This document shows, one piece after another, positions 1 through 12,500 of a stretch of 64,000 bases of DNA (positions are counted from its first letter, which is position 1; the number at the start of each line of letters is the position of its first letter). Under the pieces are notes generated by a model. It was not told the origin of the DNA, made no database searches, and saw only the letters and a list, made by a program, of their open reading frames with translations. Source of the stretch: Siphonodentalium dalli (Eukaryota > Mollusca > Scaphopoda > Gadilida > Siphonodentaliidae); assembly GCA_032622095.1 (NCBI GenBank), contig CP136069.1:204586690-204650689 (forward strand), in the 5' to 3' direction. The position numbers and the translations under genes are program-made.

Positions 1-589
1 CCAAAAATCTTTGAAATCCGTTGAGATTTGTGGAAATGAGCCCTGTGACATCGTCTATTTGCTATTTGGTAAATTCGACAAAAAGAATAAACAAAGTCCA
101 ATAACTCCGGAAAAAATAACTGGCCAGATCTGGCTTGCGAACTCATTCTAGGTAATGGTCAGGTGAACTCATATACCACAAATCTTTTAAATTCGTTGAC
201 ACTTGTTCAAGTTATGACTCTTCCAAATTAGGGACGGACTGACAGACCCCATTCCTATATCACCCGCAAATTTTCAATTTGGCAGGGGATAATTAGCCAA
301 ATGATTCTGATTCGCATTGAATCTTGGATCGAATCAGCCAATCAGGCGTTTCAATAGTGCAGATGTAGATATCACTTGACTGATTTTATCAATTTGCTCA
401 CTTCATAATGGAGATAAGTGATCATCAGTTTATAATGTAAATATTATCTGTAAATGGATCAAATGCATATCTAAACAATTAAGTGCACAATTTTCGGGGC
501 CATCTCTGCTGTACAATAATGAAACAGTATCAGAAGCAATAAAGAGGCCAGTAAGAAATCACATTCACGCAGCTGAAGTTTGACATACC
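1..589. other. Unassigned AT-rich DNA downstream of DTWD1
   Basis: No gene is recognisable. The segment near 230-290 (CACCCGCAAATTTTCAATTT then a short G run) resembles the 3' tails of dispersed non-autonomous elements, but its left end is outside the window or not visible. Confidence 0.4.
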
Positions 590-1170
590 TTACTCGTATT
601 TAAATTCGCGCAGTACTATTTTTCGCGCACCCATCGCTGCGCAAATTTAAAACTGAGCGAAAAATAGTATTACTCCCAAGTTTAATCTAAACCACAGTCC
701 ATATGGAATACAAGAGTGCTATATGTGTTGCTGAGTTTACATATATCCATTATGAACGGTTGAATAGACAATAACGCCTATACATGCATGCATATATTTA
801 CATTCTGCTAACCGCTATCAAGACCATTGCTCACAATTCGAGTGACAAATCGTGGTAACATAGACATTGTTGAAATGCTTGTATACGAAATACTAATTGT
901 CCAGGTGGTCACACAATTATGATGTATGTAGTTACTAGTTTATTGTCTACACGATGTCTACGTGATGGTGTTTAATATACACATATACTATCTCCAGCAA
1001 TGACTAAGAACCGAAACTGTCGTCAGCTCCAACATATATGAAAATATCACAGAAATATTACAAAAATAGTTTTCTCAGTTTTGAATTCGCGCAGCTAGGT
1101 GCGCGAATTTAAAGTGTGCGAATTCAAAACTGAGCGAAAAATAGTACTGCGCGAATTTAAATACGAATAA
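590..1170. mobile_element. Inverted-repeat element, 0.58 kb
   Basis: About 37 bases at 590-626 (including TTTAAATTCGCGCAGTACTA) recur inverted at 1133-1170. Further GCGCGAATT-type words occur near both ends. There is no open frame of note and the target duplication is unclear; probably a MITE. Confidence 0.5.
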
Positions 1171-1347
1171 GCTATATGAAATTTTCCAAAATCAGTGAAA
1201 TCAGTCTTTCAATGTCTGCAGTATAGCTTAGTCCATGTGTGATATTTGTATGTGTGCCTTGTGTGGTATCATAATATATCCTCATGAAAAAACAACTGTT
1301 GAAGTAATGAGAATGCAACTGGTGCCAATGATTCAATAGAGGTGTAA

Positions 1348-1440
1348 GCAGAATGAGGTCCCCAGAGGGTGAATTTGGTGATGCTAGCCCGCTATGCGGG
1401 GTAGCATCACTAAATTCACCCTCTGGGGACCTCATTCTGC
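1348..1440. repeat. 93-bp palindrome (GCAGAATGAGG family)
   Basis: The arms begin GCAGAATGAGGTCCCCAGAG and close with the inverse around a short GCCCGCTATGCGGG centre, so the DNA or RNA can fold into a long hairpin. Related copies lie at 1905-2011, 2729-2834, 3045-3137 and 3624-3684. Confidence 0.85.
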
Positions 1441-1904
1441 AAATGACAGACACCCTATTTCAAGGCTTGTTGGGGAATTCAGTTTGAAAGAGTCATAAAT
1501 ATATTTCAAAAATAAAAAACTAATAATAGCTCTGAACTTAGAAGGGTGGGTTCCTCGACTCAAATTGTTTTTCATCCTGAAGCCGAAGATATATCGCCAT
1601 TTATGGGTTAAATCAGACTGAGCATCTTTAATTAACTTATAATCTGGCCACAAAATGCTGGACATTTGCAGAATGAGACTCACAGAGGGTGAATTTACTA
1701 TCAAGGCAAGCATACGGTTCATCTGTGTTATCAAATAACAAGTTTTTTAGTTTATTTTTATTTTTTAGTTTAGTTTCTCTATATCCCCAAATTGACAGAT
1801 GAAATAATGCATAATTGAGGTGACCAATGGGTGCACATCGACATCTTCACCATCTGGGAACTTAAATATGTGTCTAGGTCTCCCATTGCAGATGATGACT
1901 AAAC

Positions 1905-2011
1905 AGAATGAGGTCCCCAGAGAATGAATTTGGTGATGCTTGTGTGCTGTGAGGGGTAGCCCACTGTGCAGGGTAGCGTCACTATATTCACCCTCTGGTG
2001 ACCTCATTCTA
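1905..2011. repeat. Diverged copy of the GCAGAATGAGG palindrome
   Basis: It has the same arms with several substitutions and an enlarged centre. The sequence before it (1441-1904) shows no gene or clear repeat. Confidence 0.7.
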
Positions 2012-2099
2012 CAAAATTCCCAGCACCATATTTTGAGGCCTAGTTGTAATGCAATACCGAAAGAACCATTAACTAGAGGTGTGACTGTCCCAATGGGAC

Positions 2100-2690
2100 T
2101 AAGCCGTCACTAAGGATACCCCCCCCCCCCCCCGTGTTTTTAAAATAAGATGCTTCACATGTCAGTAAACATTTAGTTAAAATAATAAAATAACAGTTCC
2201 CATTGCAGGTGCACAACCCTAACCCTAATCTTAAACCTATTACCGAAAAATGTAGGAATAAAAGCTCGGACAAAATTATGCATGTTGTGAAAATGTTCTA
2301 AGTCGAAAAAGGGGAATAACTCCACAAAAAAAAGTCGGACAGACATCATAATCGCAGGTGCACAGGTTCCCATGGTAATAAATATCAGTGCCAAGATTAA
2401 AAAACATTGACCTAAAAATGTAGGAATAAAAGCTCGGACAAAATTATGCATGTTGCAAACAAATTTCTACGTTGAAAAAGGGGGATAACTCCACCAAAAA
2501 AAGTCTGACAGACGTCATAATCGCAGGTGCACAGGTTCCCATGGTGGTTGATGTCTGTGCCAAGTTTCACGGAAATTGGTCAAAAAACGACAGAAAATCT
2601 CCGGACAAATTTGTGTCAACGGACGGACGAGCTGATTCCAGTATACCCCCCCCCCCTAACTTCGTTGCGGGGGGTATAATTAATCTGATC
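2100..2690. repeat. Dispersed-repeat cluster with C-tract ends
   Basis: Two direct copies of a unit of about 166 bp (2247-2410, 2412-2578; shared words GGAATAAAAGCTCGGAC and GCACAGGTTCCCATGG) are bounded by poly-C tracts at about 2110 and 2646. The right end folds as a hairpin (TATACCCCCCCCC ... GGGGGGTATA), a tail I associate with mollusc dispersed elements. Confidence 0.5.
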
Positions 2691-2699
2691 TGCTGAAAA

Positions 2700-3164
2700 C
2701 AAGCCTGAGTTCAGTGTGCCTGTCACATGCAGAATGAGGTCCCCAGAGGGTGAATTTAGTGACACTATCCTGCATAGCGGGCTAGCATCATGGGCCAGCA
2801 TCACCAAATTTACCTTATGGGGACCTCATTCTGCATGGCCTCATTTGCTACGGAAGACATAGACTCAGATTGAGGTTCCCAAATGGTGAATGTGATGTAC
2901 ACCCATTGGGAACCTCGATTATGCAATGTGTTGTCTGCCAATTTGGGGATATAGAGAAACTAAACAAAACAAGAAATAGAATCTGTGAAGAAGTTTCTAT
3001 AGAAATTTTATAATAAAGAAATTTCCAGAGAAAATGAGGCCTTAGCAGAATGAGGTCCTCAGAGGGTGAATTTAGTGATGCTAGCCCGCTATGCGGTATA
3101 GAGTCACTAAATTCACCCTCTGGGGACCTCATTCTGCATGTGACAGGCACACTGAACTCAGACT
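2700..3164. mobile_element. Inverted-repeat element made of two palindromes, beside the DTWD1 stop
   Basis: Palindromes at 2729-2834 and 3045-3137 are flanked externally by inverted copies of CTGAGTTCAGTGTGCCTGTC (2704 onward and the 3160 side). The whole is therefore a nested inverted repeat of about 465 bp. It starts about 18 bp beyond the DTWD1 stop codon in gene sense and would be in the 3' UTR unless polyadenylation is immediate. Confidence 0.7.
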
Positions 3165-3181
3165 TGACTGAAAAGTCTCTT

Positions 3182-3516
3182 TCATCTGGACTGGGATTTT
3201 TCTGTCACTTTTCTTTTCTTTTCTGTCATTTTTCTTTTCTTTTCTTTTCTGTCTTCCTTAATTTTTAGATATTTCTGGTAATGTCTTGCAACAACAGGAC
3301 CTCCATTATATTTCCTTTTCAACTTCTGATGCATGTGAGCAAAGAAAAACAATAGGTTGTCATAGCAACCAGAGTATTGAGGGTCGATGTACGTAGTATG
3401 GAACTCAATGAGGAAGTAATACACAGCTTCGATGGTTGAGAGGTAGGTCGACGGACGTTTGTGTTGCGGCCGCCAGAATTTGGTCTCATGTGACTTCAGT
3501 TCTATCCGTGTCATAC
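3182..3516 (-). CDS. DTWD1: DTWD1 coding exon 4 (residues 223-333) and stop
   Basis: The acceptor is TATTGTAG|GTATGACACGG; its first two bases complete Gly223. It encodes the conserved C-terminal block (KFWRPQ, LSTIEAVYYFLIEFHT, GCYDNLLFFFAHMHQ), then about 27 basic residues with KEKKRKMTEKKRKVTEK, produced by a short A-rich tandem duplication in the DNA. The stop is TGA at 3184-3182. A large inverted repeat starts within about 20 nt after the stop. Confidence 0.92.
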
Positions 3517-6500
3517 CTACAATACACAGCAGATGACAAGAATGACATTATGTTTTATAGGTTATGCCAGCATCAGATCTAATAACTTCAGACTGGCTGT
3601 GCAGACATTCTGCTTACACCTCAGCAGAATGAGGTTCAGCGGGGGTAGCATCACTAAATTCACCCTCTGGGGACCTCATTCTGCAAATGACAGACACCCT
3701 ATTTCAAGTCTGCACATTTCTATTAATAATTTTCATTTTAAAAGTAGATTGATTTTGCAATAGTATGTATATGGGATTATCATAAAACAATTGACAAAAT
3801 GTCGTCACGGACGTGGTGTCCATCTGGAATTTCGAACTGCAATCCCCCCCACCCCCATTTTCTTAACCAAACCCAAATGTCCAAATCCGGAAAATTACAT
3901 TTGCGTCGATTTCAGACCATGTATAGTTATGAAAATGGCAATCCTGGAGATTTTTGCGGGAGGGACCACTTCCAATTTGCACCGCATTTGCTGTTCACCT
4001 TCTGGTTTATTCTATATATCTCCTGCAATGAGTGATCACCTGTTAAACGTTACCACCTAATTTTAGGTTCAAAACACAAATTGCACCGGTGTTGATGGAG
4101 AGACTACCCCCATGTATTATAGAGAAAGAATCAGACACATCGTTTAAGCTAAGTAAATATACTCAGAATTCCACCAGATACACTCAGATATGCGCGAAAC
4201 CGAAAGTAAAAATCGGAATAAACTACAAAATGGACTCCTCTTATGGTTTAACCCCAATGGACAGATTTCACCATTTATTAACAGATTTTAAGAAGCAGAA
4301 ACCACTGATCAGTCTTTAATTAGAGGGAACATCAAAAGTTATCGATGGTACATTCTGTAAATGTTAATGTGTGGGTATTTTTGGTACCAGAAATAAGGAA
4401 ACCCCTGTCATGGAGAAATCTGCGTAATTGCATGAATATTCGAAAAATAAAATAATATTGTTTTTTTGGTGATTTTGAATGACTTAACAGATCTGGTCAT
4501 GTTATCTGGTTGCATCGTTTTATCTAGTTGCGTCATGTTATCATCATGTTATCATCATGCTATCATCGTGTTATGGTCGTGTTATCTGGTCAGACACCAA
4601 CTTACATCAGCCCTCAAAATTAGGAAACATTTCCAAAGGCAAATTTAATGATGTAGCATGTTAGATTCCACATGTTGCCACAACTTTTCCCACGGATTGT
4701 TTATTGCCATGGCCAATTTGGAGGACTTCTTACATGTAAGGCCATTAAATAAAATATCTGTGTTCTCAGGCAATTAGATCTCAATTTTGAGATAAGGGTA
4801 GGAGGCTATTTATTTTTCTCAAAATCTTGAAAACATACTCCAGAAATAAATAAAAATTATTTTGTTCAAATCCAATATTTCTAAAAGAATATATTGAAAA
4901 TGAAAGTGTCAATGACACTGTAGCTCAACTTAGGTAGGGGAATAATTTGACGGTTGACAGTAAATGGAGGAATAGGAAAGGTGCTAATTGAAATGTCTAA
5001 TTAAGACAAGATATACATGTCCATATCAACATTCATGACAAGTTTTATAATCATCGGATCAGGGATGAGGTGATTATGGTGTGCCAAAGGATTTAGTGAT
5101 GCAAAGAGTAAATTCTAAAATGGCGCCTCAAAATGACTCATTCCCATCTATGTACATGTCAATGTCAACAGTCTTTACAAATCTCATAATGATCTGACCA
5201 AAGGTAAGACCTGTAGCCTGTGCCAAAGGATTTAGTCATGCAAAGAGTAAAATCCAAGATGGCTGCTGGCGGCCATGTTTTTAGGCCGAATGACCCCAAA
5301 AGGACTCGTTCCCATCTACATGTCATTGTTAACATCCATAACACATTTCATGATCAGACGAACAGTACGACCTGTAGCCCGCGCCAATGGATTGAATTTT
5401 TTAATCCAAGATGGCTGGCCATGGTTTTTGGCCAAATGACCCCAAAATGACTCGTTCCCATCTACATGTCAATATTCATGACAAATTTCATAAAGATTAG
5501 ACCAAAGGTACGATCTACATGTCATTTCTAATATCCATGACAAATTTCATGAAGTCCGATCAAAGCTACGACCTGTAGCCAGCGCCAAAGGATTTAGTCA
5601 TGCAAAGAGTAAAATCCAAGATGGCTGCTGGCGGCCATGTTTTTCGGCCAAACGACCCCAAAATGACTCGTTCCCATCTACATGTCATATTTAATATCCA
5701 TGACAAGTTTCATGAAGTTCCGATCAAAGCTACGACCTGTAGCCCGCGCCAAAGGATTTAGTCATGCAAAGAGTAAAATCCAAGATGGCTGCTGGCGGCC
5801 ATGTTTTTCGGCCAAACGACCCCAAAATGACTCGTTCCCATCTACATGTCATATTTAATATCCATGACAAGTTTCATGAAGTTCCGATCAAAGCTACGAC
5901 CTGTAGCACGCGCCAAAGGATTTAGTCATGCAAAGAGTAAAATCCAAGATGGCTGCTGGCGGCCATGTTTTTCGGCCAAACGACCCCAAAATAACTCGTT
6001 CCCATCTACATGTCATTTTTAATATCCATGACAAATTTCATGAAGTTCTGATCAAAGCTACGACCTGTAGCCCACGCCAAAGGATTTAGTCATGCAAAGA
6101 GTAAAATCCAAGATGGCTGCTGGCGGCCATGTTTTTTGGCCGAACGACCCCAAAATGACTCGTTCCCATCTACATGTCAATATTAACATCCATGACAAAT
6201 TTCATGATGATCAGACGAACAGTACGACCTGTAGCCCGCGCCAATGGATTGAATTTTGAAATCCAAAATGATCGCCAGCGGCCATATTTTTCGGCCGAAT
6301 GACCCCAAAATGACTCGTTCTCATCTACATGTCAATGTCAACAATCATGACATATCTCTATAAAGATTAGACCAAATATACGACCTGTAGCCCGCGCCAA
6401 AGGATTTTGAGGCGCGGGCTACAGGTCGTAGCTTTGATCGGAACTTCATGAAATTTGTCATGGATATTAAAAATGACATGTAGATGGGAACGAGTCATTT

Positions 6501-9500
6501 TGGGGTCGTTTGGCCGAAAAACATGGCCCCCAGCAGCCATCTTGGATTTTACTCTTTGCATGACTAAATCCTTTGGCGTGGGCTACAGGTCGTAGCTTTG
6601 ATCAGAACTTCATGAAACTTGTCATGGATATTAATGAAAGTGTCAATGACACTGTAGCTCAACTTGGAAAGGGAATAATTTAATGTATTACAGTCAATGG
6701 AGCCATTAGGAATGTGGAAAGTTGAATATCTAATACATGTTTATAGACATGAAGAGAAAAGTAAAATCCAAGATGGCTGCTGGCGGCCATGATTTCGGCC
6801 GAATGACCCCAAAATGAGTCGTTCCCATCTACATGTCATCGTTAACATCCATGACAAATTTTATGACGATCAGACTAAAGGTACGACCTGTAGCCCATGC
6901 TAAAGAATTTAGTCATACAAAGAGTAAAATCCAAGATGGCCACTGGCGGCCATGTTTTTTGTCCGAATGACCCCAAAATGACTTGTTCCCATCTACATTC
7001 CAATTTCAACAACCATGACAAATTTTATGATGATCAGACTAAAGGTACATCCTGTAGCCCATGCTAAAGGATTTAGTCATACAAAGAGTAAAATCCAAGA
7101 TGGCTGCTGGCGGCCATGTTTTTCGGCCGAATGACCTCAAAATGACTCGTTCCCATCTACATGTCATTATTAACATTCATGACAAATTTCATGATGATCA
7201 GACTAAAGGTACAACCTGTAGCCCGTGCTAAAGGATTTAGTCATACAAAGAGTAAAATCCAAGATGGCTGCTGGCGACCAGGTTTTTTTGGCCGAATGAC
7301 CCCAAAATTACTCGTTCCCATCTACATGTCATTGTTAACATCCATGACACATTTTATGATGATCAGACTAAAGGTACGACCTGCAGCCCGTGCTAAAGAA
7401 TTTAGTCATACAAAGAGTAAAATCCAAGATGGCTGCTGGCGGCCATGTTTTTTTGGCCGAATGACCCCAAAATTACTCATTCCCATCTACATGTCAATAT
7501 TATCATCCACGACAAATTTCATGATGATCAGAAGAACAGTACGATCTGTGGCCCGTGCTAATGGATTAAATTTTTAAATCCAAGATGGCCACTGGCGGCC
7601 ATGTTTTTTGTCCGAATGACCCCAAAATGACTTGTTCCCATCTACATTCCAATTTCAACAACCATGACAAATTTTATGATGATCAGACTAAAGGTACGTC
7701 CTGTAGCCCATGCTAAAGGATTTAGTCATACAAAGAGTAAAATCCAAGATGGCTGCTGGCGGCCATGTTTTTCGGCCGAATGACCTCAAAATGACTCGTT
7801 CCCATCTACATGTCATTATTAACATTCATGACAAATTTCATGATGATCAGACTAAAGGTACAACCTGTAGCCCGTGCTAAAGGATTTAGTCATACAAAGA
7901 GTAAAATCCAAGATGGCTGCTGGCGACCAGGTTTTTTGGCCGAATGACCCCAAAATTACTCGTTCCCATCTACATGTCATTGTTAACATCCATGACACAT
8001 TTTATGATGATCAGACTAAAGGTACGACCTGCAGCCCGTGCTAAAGAATTTAGTCATACAAAGAGTAAAATCCAAGATGGCTGCTGGCGGCCATGTTTTT
8101 TGGCCGAATGACCCCAAAATTACTCATTCCCATCTTCATGTCAATATTATCATCCACGACAAATTTCATGATGATCAGAAGAACAGTACGACCTGTGGCC
8201 CGTGCTAATGGATTAAATTTTTAAATCCAATATGGCCACTGGCGGCCATGTTTTTTGTCCGAATGACCCCAAAATGACTCGTTCCCATCTACATTCCAAT
8301 TTCAACAACCAAGACAAATTTTATGATGATCAGACTAAAGGTACGACCTGTAGCCCGTGCTAAAGGATTTAGTCATACAAAGAGTAAAATCCAAGATGGC
8401 TGCTGGCGGCCATGTTTTTCGGCCGAATGACCTCAAAATGACTCGTTCCCATCTACATGTCATTATTAACATTCATGACAAATTTCATGATGATCAGACT
8501 AAAGGTACAACCTGTAGCCCGTGCTAAAGGATTTAGTCATACAAAGAGTAAAATCCAAGATGGCTGCTGGCGGCCATGTTTTTGGGCCGAATGACCCCAA
8601 AATTACTCGTTCCCATCTACATGTCAATATTATCATCCATGACAAATTTCATGATGATCAGAAGAACAGTACGACCTGTGGCCCGTGCTAATGGATTAAA
8701 TTTTTAAACCCAATATGGGCGCTGGCGGCCATGTTTTTTGTCCGAATGACCCCAAAATGACTCGTTCCCATCTACATTCCAATTTCAACAACCATGACAA
8801 ATTTTATGATGATCAGACTAAAAGTAGGACCTGTAGCCCGTGCTAAAGGATTTAGTCATACAAAGAGTAAAATCCAAGATGGCTGCTGGCGACCAGGTTT
8901 TTTAGCCGAATGACCCCAAAATTACTCGTTCCCATCTACATGTCATTGTTAATATCCATGACAAATTTTATGATGATCAGACTAAAGGTACGACCTGCAG
9001 CCCGTGCTAAAGAATTTAGTCATACAAAGAGTAAAATCGAAGATGGCTGCTGGCGGCCATGTTTATTGGCCGAATGACCCCAAAATTACTCGTTCCCATC
9101 TACATGTCAATATTATCATCCATGACAAATTTCATGGTGATCAGACGAACAGTACGACCTGTGGCCCGTGCTAATGGATTAAATTTTGAAATCCAAGATG
9201 GCTGCTGGCGGCCATGTTTTTTGTCCGAATGACCCCAAAATGACTCGTTCCCATCTACATTCCAATTTCAACAGCCATGACAAATTTTACGATGATCAGA
9301 CTAAAGGTACGACCTGTAGCCCGTGCTAAAGGATTTAGTCATACAAAGAGTAAAATACAGGATGGCTGCTGGCGGCCATGTTTTTTGGCCGAATGACCCC
9401 AAAATGACTCGTTCCCATCTACATGTCATTATTAACATTCTTGACAAAATTTATGATGATCAGACTAAAAGTACGACCTGTAGCCCGTGCTAAAGAATTT

Positions 9501-12500
9501 AGTCATACAAAGAGTAAAATCCAAGATGGCTGCTGGCGGCCATGTTTTTGGGCCGAATGTCCCCAAAATTACTCGTTCCCATCTACATGTCAATATTAAC
9601 ATCCATGACAAATTTCATGAAGATCAGACAAACAGTACGGCCTGTAGCCCATGCTAATGGATTAAATTTTGAAATCCAATATGGCCACTGGCGGCCATGT
9701 TTTTTTTCCGAATGACCCCAAAATTAAATATTCTGGTCTAAATGTTGTCAACAGCTATGACAAATTTCATAATGATCCGACGAAAGGTACGACCTGTAGC
9801 CTGCATTGTTGACGCCTTACGTACACACGTACACACATACACACGCTCACACGTACACACGGACGACGGACGACAAAGCCATGGCAATAGCTCAAACTTT
9901 ACAAAGTAAAGTTGAGCTAAAAATGACATGTAGATGGGAACGAGTCATTTTGGGGTCGTTCGGCCAAAAAACATGGCCGCCAGCAGCCATCTTGGATTTT
10001 ACTCTTTGCATGACTAAATCCTTTGGCGCGGGCTACAGGTCGTAGCTTTGATCGGAACTTCATAAAATTTGTCATGGATATTAAAAATGACATGTAGATG
10101 GGAACGAGTTATTTTGGGGTCGTTTGGCCGAAAAACATGGCCGCCAGCAGCCATCTTGGATTTTACTCTTTGCATGACTAAATCCTTTGGCGCGGGCTAC
10201 AGGTCGTAGCTTTGATCGGAACTTCATGAAACTTGTCATGGATATTAAATATGACATGTAGATGGGAACGAGTCATTTTGGGGTCGTTTGGCCGAAAAAC
10301 ATGGCCGCCAGCAGCCATCTTGGATTTTACTCTTTGCATGACTAAATCCTTTGGCGCGGGCTACAGGTCGTACCTTTGGTCTAATCTTTATAGAGATATG
10401 TCATGATTGTTGACATTGACATGTAGATGAGAACGAGTCATTTTGCGGTCATTCGGCCGAAAAACATGGCTGCTGGCGATCATTTTGGATTTCAAAATTA
10501 AATCCATTGGCGCGGGCTACAGGTCATACTGTTCGTCTGATCATCATGAAATTTGTCATGGATGTTAATATTGACATGTAGATGGGAACGAGTCATTTTG
10601 GGGTCGTTCGGCCAAAAAACATGGCCGCCAGCAGCCATCTTGGATTTTACTCTTTGCATGACTAAATCCTTTGGCGCGGGCTACAGGTCGTAGCTTTGAT
10701 CGGAACTTCATGAAATTTGTCATGGATATTAAAAATGACATGTAGATGGGAACGAGTAATTTTGGGGTCGTTTGGCCGAAAAACATGGCCGCCAGCAGCC
10801 ATCTTGGATTTTACTCTTTGCATGACTAAATCCTTTGGCGCGGGCTACAGGTCGTAGCTTTGATCGGAACTTCATGAAACTTGTCATGGATATTAAATAT
10901 GACATGTAGATGGGAACGAGTCATTTTGGGGTCGTTTGGCCGAAAAACATGGCCGCCAGAAGCCATCTTGGATTTTACTCTTTGCATGACTAAATCCTTT
11001 GGCGCAGGCTACAGGTCGTACCTTTGGTCTAATCTTTATGAAATTTGTCATGAATGTTGACATTGTCATGTAGATGGGAACGAGTCATTTTGGGGTCATT
11101 TGGCCAAAAAACATGGCCGCTGGTGGCCATCTTGGATTTTAAAATTCAATCCATTGGCGCGGGCTACAGGTCGTACTGTTTGTCTGATCATCATGAAATT
11201 TGTCATGGATGTTAATATTGATATGTAGATGGGAACGAGTCATTTTGGAGTCGTTCGGCTAAAAACATGACCGCCAGCAGCCATCTTGTATTTTACTGTT
11301 TGCATGACTAAATCCTTTGGCGCTGGATACAGGTCGTAGCTTTGATCGGAACTTAATGAAATTTGTCATGGATATTAGAAATGACATGTAGATCGTACCT
11401 TTGGTCTAATCTTTATGAAATTTGTCATGAATATTGACATTGACATGTAGATGGGAACGAGTCATTTTGGGGTCTACATGTCATTTCTAATATCCATGAC
11501 AAATTTCATGAAGTCCGATCAAAGCTACGACCTGTAGCCAGCGCCAAAGGATTTAGTCATGCAAAGAGTAAAATCCAAGATGGCTGCTGGCGGCCATGTT
11601 TTTCGGCCAAACGACCCCAAAATGACTCGTTCCCATCTACATGTCATATTTAATATCCATGACAAGTTTCATGAAGTTCCGATCAAAGCTACGACCTGTA
11701 GCCCGCGCCAAAGGATTTAGTCATGCAAAGAGTAAAATCCAAGATGGCTGCTGGCGGCCATGTTTTTCGGCCAAACGACCCCAAAATGACTCGTTCCCAT
11801 CTACATGTCATATTTAATATCCATGACAAGTTTCATGAAGTTCCGATCAAAGCTACGACCTGTAGCACGCGCCAAAGGATTTAGTCATGCAAAGAGTAAA
11901 ATCCAAGATGGCTGCTGGCGGCCATGTTTTTTCGGCCAAACGACCCCAAAATAACTCGTTCCCATCTACATGTCATTTTTAATATCCATGACAAATTTCA
12001 TGAAGTTCTGATCAAAGCTACGACCTGTAGCCCACGCCAAAGGATTTAGTCATGCAAAGAGTAAAATCCAAGATGGCTGCTGGCGGCCATGTTTTTTGGC
12101 CGAACGACCCCAAAATGACTCGTTCCCATCTACATGTCAATATTAACATCCATGACAAATTTCATGATGATCAGACGAACAGTACGACCTGTAGCCCGCG
12201 CCAATGGATTGAATTTTGAAATCCAAAATGATCGCCAGCGGCCATATTTTTCGGCCGAATGACCCCAAAATGACTCGTTCTCATCTACATGTCAATGTCA
12301 ACAATCATGACATATCTCTATAAAGATTAGACCAAATATACGACCTGTAGCCCGCGCCAAAGGATTTTGAGGCGCGGGCTACAGGTCGTAGCTTTGATCG
12401 GAACTTCATGAAATTTGTCATGGATATTAAAAATGACATGTAGATGGGAACGAGTCATTTTGGGGTCGTTTGGCCGAAAAACATGGCCCCCAGCAGCCAT

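Noticed and set aside
2214-2232. Telomere-like AACCCTAACCCTAA
   Set aside because: Only two units; too short for an interstitial telomere.
4089-4319. 76-codon frame mirrored at 18589-18819
   Set aside because: It is present twice only because the arms are duplicated; no domain or splice context recognised.
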